A DNA stretch of 10,212 nucleotides from Tubulinosema ratisbonensis (taxonomy: Eukaryota; Microsporidia; Tubulinosematidae): contig RCSS01000002.1 of NCBI GenBank assembly GCA_004000155.1, positions 1 to 10,212 of the forward strand, read 5' to 3'. Positions 1 to 7,490 of this stretch are shown piece after piece (the first letter of the stretch is position 1; every line of letters begins with the position of its first letter). The translations under genes were made by a program, and so were the position numbers. The notes beneath the pieces were generated by a model. It was not told where the DNA came from and ran no database searches. It saw nothing but the letters and a program-made list of their open reading frames with translations.

Positions 1-814
1 AAATCACTTAAAAATAATAGTCAATTGCTATACCAGCGTATCACAAATTAACTAGCAATATAGGTCCGTATTATATAAATACACATCAGTTTAAAATAAT
101 TTAAGGCTAAATTAAACGGTATGGCATTGGTTTACCGATAATTAAAATTAACCTTGTTCTAAAGCAGGGCATTCAGGTATATAAAAATTAAAGATTTAGA
201 ACAAAGAAGTTAAAAATAATCTTATTTATCAATGTAAACCTATGAAAATGACCGTTTGTTTAAAATATTGTAGAAAATTTACTATTTGTATATATTAATA
301 GGTTTAATGTTCATTTTTGAAAAAATATCATCAAAAATTTTACCTTAAAAAACTTTTTTTACAAGAATTATTAAGTGGTTGCTTTTTGTTAATTTATGAA
401 AATATTTAAACACAAATAAATGATAACAAATTATAAATACTTAAAAATTCCTACGATGGTTTTCTATTTATTGTGCCATTTTTAACGATGTCATTTTAAA
501 AAACGTAGCTTACTCTAAATTCAACCAAATTTAAATTTAAATAAAGTAAATCATCTATTTCAAATCAGTAAGTATAAAGAGATCTTTTTTAATAATATAA
601 ATAAAAGAATTTTTTAAATATTTGTTTAATATTTTGTAATATTTTTTTCTAGTTTTTTAAATATTTTTCTAATTTCTTTTATTTTTTAAAATTTGTTATT
701 AAAAATAATTTTGTTTATAAAAAATCTAAATTTTATATTTCTTAGTTCTCCTTTCTTAAAGATTTCTGTAAATTTTTGTGAAAAATAAATTTCTTAAAAA
801 AATAAAAAAATTTA
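1..814. other. AT-rich intergenic region upstream of RCC1
   Basis: No intact gene is visible here. The first 250 bases are a little less AT-rich than the rest and may hold a decayed retroelement (separate entry). From about 560 the sequence is nearly pure A/T, with runs of A and T leading to the RCC1 start. No tRNA-like T-loop (GGTTCRA) was found. Confidence 0.6.
10..253 (-). pseudogene. possible relic of a retroelement (Ty3/gypsy-like) integrase
   Basis: Reading the minus strand in a single frame from 253 down to about 10 gives, in order, a His-rich segment resembling the integrase zinc-finger region (NGHFHRFTLINK), a short Pro-Tyr linker (KPMPYRLI), then YGPILLVNL and, after one stop, YAGIAIDYYF. 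The order and the spacing from the linker proline to Gly-Pro resemble the start of a gypsy-type integrase core, where 'DLIGP' is followed by 'KYI..AIDYF'. About seven in-frame stops interrupt it. The first catalytic Asp is not kept, and any SDNG-type motif would lie outside the window. The resemblance is by eye, short and weak. It is an inference; a chance match in AT-rich DNA is quite possible. Confidence 0.22.
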
Positions 815-817
815 CCC
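815..817 (+). promoter_or_regulatory. CCC start-site motif of RCC1
   Basis: TTTACCC lies directly before the ATG at 818, with an AAATTT stretch just 5' of it. CCC- or GGG-like triplets close to the start codon are a described transcription/start signal in microsporidia. It supports this ATG as the start and implies an almost leaderless mRNA. An in-frame TAA at 803-805 rules out an upstream extension. Confidence 0.6.
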
Positions 818-1909
818 ATGTCTTTGTTTGCATTTGGTTCTAATGTCTCTTTTCAATTCGGATCTAGCGATGTGATTAATACTTGTGTACCTCAGAAGAT
901 AGCATTCTTCGAGGATAAAAAGATCATAACTCTAGAAACAGGGTACTTACACTCCTTTGCCCTGACAGATCAAGGTCTCTTTTCTTGGGGATGTAATGAT
1001 GATGGCCAACTTGGAAGAGAAGGAAATGAGGAAGACTTTTTAGAGGTAAAGTTTCCTAAGATTGTGACTGGTAGGTTTATGGATTATAAGAATATTGTCA
1101 TTAAGAATGGTAAAGTACAATTTCAGAATAAAGTAGAAATAAAAAAGATCCAAGCAGGAGGATCTTTTTCTGCCTTTTTAACAAAGAAAGGACATTTATT
1201 TATCACAGGCACTTTTAGAAATTCACGTGGTGTTTTTGGTTTAACNAAATCAACCAAGAATTCTTTTATGCCAATCCCAGTTATGTCAAGAGTAAAGGAT
1301 ATCATGGCAGGAAAGGATTTTTTACTCATTCACACAAACAATAATGATTTATATGCAATTGGTAACAATGACTTTAACCAAATAAGAGATTACACTATGA
1401 GAAATAAAGAATCTTTGGTACCTAAGTTGATTTCCACGAAAGTAAAATTCTTTGGCTGTGGTGCCAGTCACTTAGTTTTTATCACTAAAAATTTGAATGT
1501 TTATGCAAGAGGGTTAGATAATTCAAACCAAACAAATTTACCATTTGAGATAAAAGAATTGACCAATGAAAATGCTTGTAAAATCATTGGTGGATCTTAT
1601 ACCACTTATTTATTGATAGATGATTTATTATATTCTTTAGGGATGAATAAAGATGGTCAGTTAGGGTTAGGTAAAAAATCAAACTTTGAAAACTTTTCTT
1701 ATGTGACAAAAGAAGTAGAAGATATAAAATGTAAAATGGACTTTGTTTTATTTAAAAACAAGGATGAACTTTTTACATTTGGAGCTTCTAACTTTGGTGA
1801 GAATGGTTTTGAAGATGATAAGCTTTCCCCGACAAAATTGAACTTTAAAGAAGTAAAAAACTTTGCTGCTGGTGCTGATTTCTCTTTGGTAGAAGGTGAG
1901 TTATTATAA
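818..1909 (+). CDS. RCC1: RCC1-type regulator of chromosome condensation (Ran GEF), seven-bladed propeller
   Basis: This encodes a 363-aa beta-propeller protein expected to be the chromatin-bound nucleotide exchange factor for Ran, which creates the nuclear RanGTP needed for nuclear transport. About seven RCC1 repeats can be seen: 37-67 (SWGCNDDGQLGREG), 108-143, 158-190, 208-240, 254-285 (SLGMNKDGQLGLG), 302-331 (TFGASNFGENG), and a seventh blade split between residues 3-15 and 343-361, as in circularly closed propellers. GTFRNSRGVFGL at 131-142 matches the GSFRDxxGVIGL loop typical of RCC1 proper, so RCC1/SRM1 fits better than a generic RCC1-repeat protein or ATS1. It is somewhat shorter than human RCC1 (about 420 aa). 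The family Asp of the SFRD loop is Asn here. Base 1246 is undetermined (N), but the codon is ACN, so residue 143 is Thr in any case. An in-frame TAA at 803-805 and the CCC at 815-817 fix the start. Confidence 0.88.
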   Translation: MSLFAFGSNVSFQFGSSDVINTCVPQKIAFFEDKKIITLETGYLHSFALTDQGLFSWGCNDDGQLGREGNEEDFLEVKFPKIVTGRFMDYKNIVIKNGKVQFQNKVEIKKIQAGGSFSAFLTKKGHLFITGTFRNSRGVFGLXKSTKNSFMPIPVMSRVKDIMAGKDFLLIHTNNNDLYAIGNNDFNQIRDYTMRNKESLVPKLISTKVKFFGCGASHLVFITKNLNVYARGLDNSNQTNLPFEIKELTNENACKIIGGSYTTYLLIDDLLYSLGMNKDGQLGLGKKSNFENFSYVTKEVEDIKCKMDFVLFKNKDELFTFGASNFGENGFEDDKLSPTKLNFKEVKNFAAGADFSLVEGELL

Positions 1910-1914
1910 ATAAA
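1909..1914 (+). terminator. poly(A)-signal-like AATAAA overlapping the RCC1 stop codon
   Basis: The last A of the TAA stop (1907-1909) is the first base of AATAAA. A stop codon fused to the polyadenylation hexamer implies a very short 3' UTR, which fits the 54-base gap to the next gene. A/T richness makes AATAAA common by chance, but the same arrangement recurs at the other genes. Confidence 0.45.
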
Positions 1915-1963
1915 TTATGATAAAAATATTTTTAAGGTTTTAAAAGTAAAACTTCTAAGATGC

Positions 1964-3958
1964 ATGAATTACAATGAATTGATTGATGAACTGAACTTGA
2001 GAAAAGAAAGAAATGAAGGATTTTTAGACATACTTAAAAAAATAGAAGAAATAGATGATTGTGACAACCAGTTACACAAAGAAGTTACCTTAGCAGTTGA
2101 TTATCTCTACTTAGAGGAAAAAGATAAAGGTTTAAAATATGCTTTAAGAAGTGTTAAAACCTTTTCTAATTTGTTAAAAACTGTTTTTTTAACGAAAGAA
2201 GAGAAAGAATATTTTACTGAGCTATTAGAAAATGCTTTAAAAGTTTTGTTTGAGGTGTGTCATGACAAATTTTATAAAATTTTAAACACAAAAATTTGTT
2301 TTTATATACAAAATTTTGGCAAAAATTTATTTTTTGAAATCTGTCAAAAAATTTTTGAATCACAAAAATTTGTTCTGTTATTTTATGCACTGAAAATTAT
2401 AAACTTAACTCAATTAAGTTGTTTTAAACAGCTGTTCAATCTTGTTTACATTCTTTATAGCTGTAAAGAATTAAGTATTTTTCTAGATTTAATAGTAGAA
2501 ATGTTTCTAAAACCCGATAATCCTGACAATATTAAAATAATTCTTAATAATTTTGAGTTAGTTTTTGAGAGAGTAAAGGTGTCAGATGACATTTTAATAT
2601 TCTTAAAAATCAATCTTTTTTGTTTTGAAAAAGTCAGCATGAATGATATTTTTGATTTATGTATAAATGATCCTAATTTATTTTACCAAGTGTATTTTAA
2701 CTGTCTTAAAGTAAACAAAGTAGATTTGTTTAAAAAATTAATTATCCTGTTTAATGAGAATAAATCAATTTTGTCAGATAAACACAATAATATCATAAAA
2801 AATATTAAGTTAAATAACTTAACTACCTTTTATAATTGTAAAGAAGATTTAACATTGACAAAACAATATTTTTCTTTATTGTTTAGCAAAAAAGAATACA
2901 ATAAAATTATAGATTTTTATGAAAATAACCAAATTAATTTAAAAGATTCACTTTTCTTTGATACTTTGACTTATAAATGTTATTTAGAAATTAATCAATT
3001 GATCAAAGCAAATAATTTAGACCATAAAATTACATTCATAGAAGATTATTCCATTTTAAAATATAAAATAATATTATACACCAAATTAACCAATCATATT
3101 TCAGTTATAAATTTATTTAACAATTTAACTGACAAACATTTATTTATAAAATTAATGAAGGTACTTTACTTAACAAACAGTCCTAAATTAACAGAAATAG
3201 TTTATTTATTTATGAATAAGTTTGAGGTAAATATTTATATTTTAAAAGTATTTATCAGTTTATTATTCATTTCTGATTTATCAGTGCATGAAAGAGGTGC
3301 CTTTAATTTATCAATTGTAAAACCAATTAAAGTAAAAGAAATACAAAAAGAATTAAGAAATTTTCTTAGTAAAGTAATTTATAATACAATAATAGAAACT
3401 TACAATCACAAAAGCAATTTACTAATAAAATTAACAAACTTACTTTACAAAGTAAAAAAAAGTTACGAAAACATTTTTTTAATTTTATTTTGCTATTTTA
3501 ATTTCTCATTTAATAATCAAATCATAAAGAAAACACAAAAAATGTACAATAAATTTATAAAAAAAGATCACAAACCATCAGAAAATTTTTACAACATAAA
3601 CATTTTATATTTTATTTTACTAAAAAAAGAAGAATGTTACAATAATTTATTACCACTTAACAAATTATCAGAAAATAATTTAATATTTTTAGTAGAAATA
3701 ATCAGTAAATCAGAAGACATAAACAAAAAGGTAAGTGTCATTTTAGAATGTAAAAATAGAAATATTAATTTTGATTTAATAATTGAAAATACAACAAATG
3801 TAAATTTATTATGTTTGTTTGAGAAAATTAGTTTATTTTTTGATATTAAAAAGTATTTTAATTTACTTGACAGATTAAAAGAGAATATTTATGATGAATA
3901 TTTAATAGAAAGAATTAATAAGTTAAAAGAATCATTCATAATAAAACATTTAAAATAA
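1964..3958 (+). CDS. large helix-rich Lys/Asn-rich protein, function unknown
   Basis: I do not recognise this 664-aa protein. It is almost entirely helix-like, with leucine/isoleucine/phenylalanine-rich amphipathic segments separated by Lys/Asn/Asp turns, and no signal peptide or convincing membrane span. Repeated helical-pair texture (for example residues 40-120 and about 290-420) suggests a TPR-, HEAT- or other solenoid-type scaffold, but no repeat consensus is clear enough to name one. The best-defined part is the N-terminus (charged, NELIDELNLRKERNEG), whose codons are less AT-rich than the asparagine-rich remainder. The ATG at 1964 is preceded by 18 open in-frame codons back to the RCC1 stop, and no CCC motif precedes it. 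Two out-of-frame upstream ATGs (1917 and 1960) open tiny reading frames. The start is therefore less certain than for the other genes. Reality of the gene is supported by 664 uninterrupted codons in very AT-rich DNA. Confidence 0.85.
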   Translation: MNYNELIDELNLRKERNEGFLDILKKIEEIDDCDNQLHKEVTLAVDYLYLEEKDKGLKYALRSVKTFSNLLKTVFLTKEEKEYFTELLENALKVLFEVCHDKFYKILNTKICFYIQNFGKNLFFEICQKIFESQKFVLLFYALKIINLTQLSCFKQLFNLVYILYSCKELSIFLDLIVEMFLKPDNPDNIKIILNNFELVFERVKVSDDILIFLKINLFCFEKVSMNDIFDLCINDPNLFYQVYFNCLKVNKVDLFKKLIILFNENKSILSDKHNNIIKNIKLNNLTTFYNCKEDLTLTKQYFSLLFSKKEYNKIIDFYENNQINLKDSLFFDTLTYKCYLEINQLIKANNLDHKITFIEDYSILKYKIILYTKLTNHISVINLFNNLTDKHLFIKLMKVLYLTNSPKLTEIVYLFMNKFEVNIYILKVFISLLFISDLSVHERGAFNLSIVKPIKVKEIQKELRNFLSKVIYNTIIETYNHKSNLLIKLTNLLYKVKKSYENIFLILFCYFNFSFNNQIIKKTQKMYNKFIKKDHKPSENFYNINILYFILLKKEECYNNLLPLNKLSENNLIFLVEIISKSEDINKKVSVILECKNRNINFDLIIENTTNVNLLCLFEKISLFFDIKKYFNLLDRLKENIYDEYLIERINKLKESFIIKHLK

Positions 3959-3959
3959 A
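3954..3959 (+). terminator. AATAAA overlapping the stop codon of the 664-aa gene
   Basis: The stop TAA at 3956-3958 lies inside AATAAA (3954-3959). The 152 bases between here and the converging IRE1-like gene are A-rich on this strand and show no gene. Confidence 0.45.
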
Positions 3960-4109
3960 ATCAAACACATATTTAATTAAGAAAAATAAGTAAAACTAAA
4001 AATAAAAGAAAAAAAGTAAAATTTTAAAATAAGTAACAGTGCATAAAAAAAGTTAAGTTAAATAAATACATTAAGTGAAATAAAAACAGAGAAAGTAAAT
4101 AATATAACA

Positions 4110-4115
4110 TTTAAT
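4110..4115 (-). terminator. ATTAAA variant poly(A) signal overlapping the IRE1-like stop codon
   Basis: On the minus strand the last codons read AAT TAA A, so the stop at 4113-4111 is part of ATTAAA, the common variant of AATAAA. This is the fourth of four genes here with the stop inside a hexamer of this kind. Confidence 0.35.
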
Positions 4116-5922
4116 TAGTGACATTATAAAAATTTTTAAGAACATCCTCACTTCTTACAATCATACCTGAAATATAAGAAATCATAATTAATCCATCAAA
4201 CTTACTCTCATAATAAGACATATATCCATCAGGAAAAGATTTATAAATATTTTTAATTGACACAGGTAATTCTACATAGTGTCTTCCTTTATTCCTTATA
4301 GCCCTAAGTAATCCTTGTACAGTGTTAGTGTACTCTCTAAAAGAAAAAAGATCTTTGTAAATAGCACTGTCTAAATAATCAATCCATTCACCAGTAAAAA
4401 TGTGATGCTTATTTCTTTCTAATCTTTTAAACAACTTAACAGAAATTAAATCTTTCTTTTCTAATACGTCTGATAAACTAGCAAGGAATAAAAATTTCTT
4501 TTCGTACGACCAGAAAAAAGGGTGCACCAATAATTGATTTAAAGTAAGTTTCTTTTGTAAACAACTTCTTATTAAAAAGTCACATGGGATGAGTCTGTTA
4601 ACAGGTTCTCTTAATTCTTTTTTTATGTTATTTTCTACACTGTCTTCATTTACATTGTAAGGATGTTTCTTATAAATTAATTTATGAATTATTATTCCTA
4701 ATTGAAAAATAATCTCATTTTCCCAATTATTTATATTTTTAGTGAAAAAGAAAGAAGAAGAAATAAATTTATCAGAGTAACACTCTTCATCCTTAATAAT
4801 ATTACTATCATTAATAATACCATTAATCTTTGATTCTTCTTCTAATATTTCTTTACTTTTATATTCTTGTATGCTTTCTTTATCAAAATTCAGTAAAATA
4901 GGTTTATTATTCTTTACTCTTAAATTAATATGATCTAATGAAGTATAACTTAAATCATATTTCTTAAGCATAGAAAGTAATTTACTTAAATCAAAACTAA
5001 AACTAACAAAATCATTCACTCCTTCTAAGAATGAATCACTGTACTCAAAAATTACTAATTTACTTTTTTTATAAAGAAAATTAATACCTAAATTATCATC
5101 ACTTAATATTCTCTCTTCTTTCTCAAAAAAATCTTTTTCTTTATATTCTTTAATAATCACTTTTTTATTGTTAAAGGTAGAAAAATATAAATTATAATTC
5201 ATTCCTTTAAAAAATATTTTTTTCTTTTTTTTTAAAAAAAATAATATTGGAAAAATAAAAGGAAGAAGAAAAAAAAGATTTCTTTTTCTTTTTATTTTTT
5301 TTATTGGTAAAGAAAGTAAATTACTTTTCTTTACACCTAAAGTGTACAACAAATTAACATTGTTATACTTAAAAGTAATGTGTATTCCATCCAATTTATC
5401 AATCATTTTGTCACAATGGTTCACTCCAACAACATTTGTGGTACAAAGCTCTTTTTTATAAAAAGAAAATAAATCAGTCAATAAAATCTTTCTCTTTTTT
5501 AAAATAAAAAAGATATTCATAAAAGAAATAAATTCTTGGGTGTAAGACAATAAAATCATAACATTGTTAAAGTAAATTGGTTTAGAAATATCATTCAAAT
5601 AAAATAACCTGACATTTTCATGCCATAAATAATCATCTTTGACAAATAAACCATCAATAAATGCTTTATTACTCAAAGAAATCTGATTGGTTAATTTGAA
5701 TGGTAAAATATTCCCTTCCCCTTCAAAAAAACAAGTTTCTCTAATTTGGTAATTCTTTTTAGTGTACTGAATAGATGTTTGTGGGTATGACAGTTCTTTA
5801 TGGTAAAAAGAAGATAGCTCTTTCTTAGTTATGAATTTATAATCATTTGTATAAATGTATAAACATTCTTTGTATTCTACTAATATAAGTGAGTGTATTA
5901 GTTTTATTAGTAGAAGAAACAT
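4111..5922 (-). CDS. IRE1: IRE1-like ER transmembrane protein: degenerate kinase domain plus KEN ribonuclease domain
   Basis: From the ATG at 5922 this is 603 aa, about half the length of yeast Ire1. Residues 1-16 (MFLLLIKLIHSLILVE) look like a signal peptide. A luminal part of about 190 residues follows, then a short hydrophobic span at 215-230 flanked by KIKRKR and KKKKK. Residues 240-465 are kinase-like: VIIK keeps the beta-3 Lys (258), and a later helix keeps the family's HP (KKHPY, 418-422). The Gly-rich loop is absent, HRD is replaced by YTS (325-327), DFG by NFD (345-347), and no APE is seen. Residues 467-603 are a clear KEN domain (HPFFWSYEKK, LLRAIRNKGRHY, FPDGYMSYY) with the RNase residues Arg543, Asn544 and His548, and Tyr531 as likely fourth. 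The expected role is mRNA cleavage at the ER, by splicing or decay. The CCCC directly upstream selects this ATG; a longer frame would need a TTG at 5940. RNase L is excluded by the signal peptide and membrane span. Confidence 0.87.
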   Translation of the reverse strand: MFLLLIKLIHSLILVEYKECLYIYTNDYKFITKKELSSFYHKELSYPQTSIQYTKKNYQIRETCFFEGEGNILPFKLTNQISLSNKAFIDGLFVKDDYLWHENVRLFYLNDISKPIYFNNVMILLSYTQEFISFMNIFFILKKRKILLTDLFSFYKKELCTTNVVGVNHCDKMIDKLDGIHITFKYNNVNLLYTLGVKKSNLLSLPIKKIKRKRNLFFLLPFIFPILFFLKKKKKIFFKGMNYNLYFSTFNNKKVIIKEYKEKDFFEKEERILSDDNLGINFLYKKSKLVIFEYSDSFLEGVNDFVSFSFDLSKLLSMLKKYDLSYTSLDHINLRVKNNKPILLNFDKESIQEYKSKEILEEESKINGIINDSNIIKDEECYSDKFISSSFFFTKNINNWENEIIFQLGIIIHKLIYKKHPYNVNEDSVENNIKKELREPVNRLIPCDFLIRSCLQKKLTLNQLLVHPFFWSYEKKFLFLASLSDVLEKKDLISVKLFKRLERNKHHIFTGEWIDYLDSAIYKDLFSFREYTNTVQGLLRAIRNKGRHYVELPVSIKNIYKSFPDGYMSYYESKFDGLIMISYISGMIVRSEDVLKNFYNVTN

Positions 5923-5926
5923 GGGG
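5923..5926 (-). promoter_or_regulatory. CCCC start-site motif of the IRE1-like gene
   Basis: The minus strand reads TACCCCATG, with CCCC touching the ATG at 5922, almost identical to TACCCATG at the RCC1 gene. An AAATTT lies about 45 bases upstream (5967-5972). The motif places the start at 5922 and gives a clean signal peptide. Confidence 0.6.
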
Positions 5927-6946
5927 TATTTTTTTATCAAAAGAGAATATTTTTTTATTTGTCTTTAAATTTTTTTATTATACTATATAAAACATAATAA
6001 TAAAATATTATTAAAACCTATTTGTTTAAATTGAATTTTCTATAAAAATCCAAAATTTGATTTAATATCTACAGAACAAAAGTTATTGTTTGTTTTTTTA
6101 ATAATGTAAAGATAAAATACAATAAATAAATATTAAAGTAGGTGAAGTAAGATATTAATTTTGTAATTAGAATGTTCTTAAAAAAATTGAGATTTTTTGC
6201 TATAGAAAATGACAATCAAATCATATGTATTAAAATAAAATTAATTTTATACATTCTATAATACACAAACAATAAAAATTAACGCTAACCTCTTTAATTT
6301 AAAAATTTAGATAAAATATTTATATCTTTTATAATCTAAAAATGATTTAATTGATAAGTTCTTTAACAAAATCTGTTTTATATATTATAGAGAAAAGGTT
6401 TTTACAGAAAAAATAAAATGAAAATCATATTTATCATTTAGTTTTTAAATTTTTTTCTTAACGTGAAAAAGATTTATAAATTTTTTAGAGGTATTTGAGA
6501 TGGTTTTTTAAATTGATAATATTTATTTTCTTAAATTTTAATTCGACCATTATTAAAGATACAAACTTTAAAGCGTTTAACTTTTCGTATAAGGTAATTA
6601 ATTTTCATTCTATAAATATAACAAAACTAAAATTTTGTTTAAATTGTGTACAATTAATAAAAACACAGTTTGTAAAGAAAAATAATAAAAATTTAAAAGT
6701 AGTATTTTTTCTTACAAATGCGCGCACTTCCTTTAAATGTATTATTTTATAATAAAAATAAATTTTACATTTGTTTATTGAATAAAAAAAGACCTACAGT
6801 AAGTGACAAAAAAATGAGATAAGAAAATTTTCATTAAAATGAGTAATGCTTAAAATTTTAGAGAAAATTACATTTTCTGTAAAGTTTAAGCAACTTACAT
6901 ACAAATTAAAATTATCAATATTCTATCTCTAACAAGAAACCACGGT
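5927..6946. other. AT-rich region without a recognisable gene
   Basis: The 5' flank of the IRE1-like gene followed by A/T-rich sequence. The longest open frame on the plus strand here, 6495-6752, has no ATG (it would have to start at TTG), no start motif and a low-complexity Phe/Ile/Asn/Lys composition, so it is not called. No RNA gene was seen. Confidence 0.55.
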
Positions 6947-7383
6947 TTATTTTATTGACCGTAGACAAAGAAAATGAAAAGTATAAGCTTCTATTAAAAA
7001 GCCTGCAAACCTTTTAAAAACACCAAAGACTCTTTTAAAAATATAAAGAAATCTAAAGTGTATTATATGGCAAAATAAAAGAACCCAGAAGAAAAATCTA
7101 AAAAAGATAAGCTTAGAAACAAAGAATATTTTTTTCAAAAAACATAAAAAACAAAGCTAAGCTTTTTAGATATTCGAAAATCGCGATAGATATCATGTGG
7201 ATTTAAATTGTTTAAAAAAATATGGAAAGTAAAGAAAAAAGAGATTAAATGTGCCCAAGATAGTGTCATTATGTTTACTATTAATAAGCTATAAACAACG
7301 TTTAAGGTTACTGCAAAAATAATAGCAATGCGTAATATAGACGTTAGCCTAAAAACATTATAAAATTTTAAAGATAATAACAT
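6947..7383 (-). pseudogene. possible broken gene for a small membrane protein, frame-shifted at a homopolymer
   Basis: From the ATG at 7383 there is an 82-codon hydrophobic frame with two likely membrane segments (about residues 16-37, ILRIAIIFAVTLNVVYSLLIV, and 43-60). It ends at a TGA at 7135-7137. A second frame of 63 codons, also hydrophobic (FFFWVLLFCHIIHFRFLYIF), overlaps that end in another frame and runs to 6947. They meet at a T-run/A-run (TTTTTTGAAAAAAATA), so a single-base slip would join them into about 145 codons. GGGTGG directly precedes the ATG, reminiscent of the GGG-like start signal. Against a gene: T-rich strands give long hydrophobic frames by chance, CGC and ACG codons differ from the neighbours, and I recognise no family. 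Confidence 0.22.
7020..7090. repeat. diverged repeat, copy 1
   Basis: Compared with 7421-7490, AAAACACCAAAGACT pairs with AAAACATAAAAAACT, and TCTAAAGTGTATTATATGGCA (7052-7072) pairs with TCTAAATGTATCATACGCCA with one gap. Several of the mismatches are C/T transitions. On the minus strand both copies read as hydrophobic peptides around I-I/M-H. Confidence 0.3.
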
Positions 7384-7420
7384 CCACCCAAGAGTTGAAG
7401 TTAAGAACTATTCTCGTCAC

Positions 7421-7490
7421 AAAACATAAAAAACTAGGCTAAAATTTGCTTCTAAATGTATCATACGCCAAAGGAATTCCAGAAAAGTGT
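7421..7490. repeat. diverged repeat, copy 2
   Basis: Partner of 7020-7090, about 400 bases away in the same orientation. Its first part (ACAAAACATAAAAAACTAGGCT) also resembles 7136-7160 (CAAAAAACATAAAAAACAAAGC), suggesting a third partial copy at the junction of the broken hydrophobic frame. Confidence 0.3.

Noticed and set aside
1..817. tRNA or 5S rRNA gene
   Set aside because: No cloverleaf or T-loop box was found by eye here or in the other intergenic regions.
1123..1329. Minus-strand open frame inside RCC1
   Set aside because: It lies antisense to a clear RCC1 propeller and is a shadow of that coding sequence.
2287..2374. Repeated CACAAAAATTTGTT inside the 664-aa gene
   Set aside because: Two copies (2287-2300 and 2361-2374) are simple A/T-rich palindrome-like sequence within coding DNA, explained by Lys/Phe/Ile codons.
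2455..2640. Minus-strand open frame inside the 664-aa gene
   Set aside because: Antisense shadow within a long uninterrupted coding frame, with no motif.
5923..5940. Longer IRE1-like protein starting at a TTG at 5940
   Set aside because: Nuclear genes start at ATG; the ATG at 5922 has CCCC directly before it and begins a clean signal peptide.
6495..6752. 85-codon plus-strand open frame
   Set aside because: It has no ATG (only TTG), no start motif and low-complexity composition; open frames of this size are expected here by chance.
7182..7320. Plus-strand coding-like stretch with HVDL reminiscent of integrase
   Set aside because: Only one short motif fits, with no following core residues, and it is antisense to the hydrophobic frame; treated as chance.
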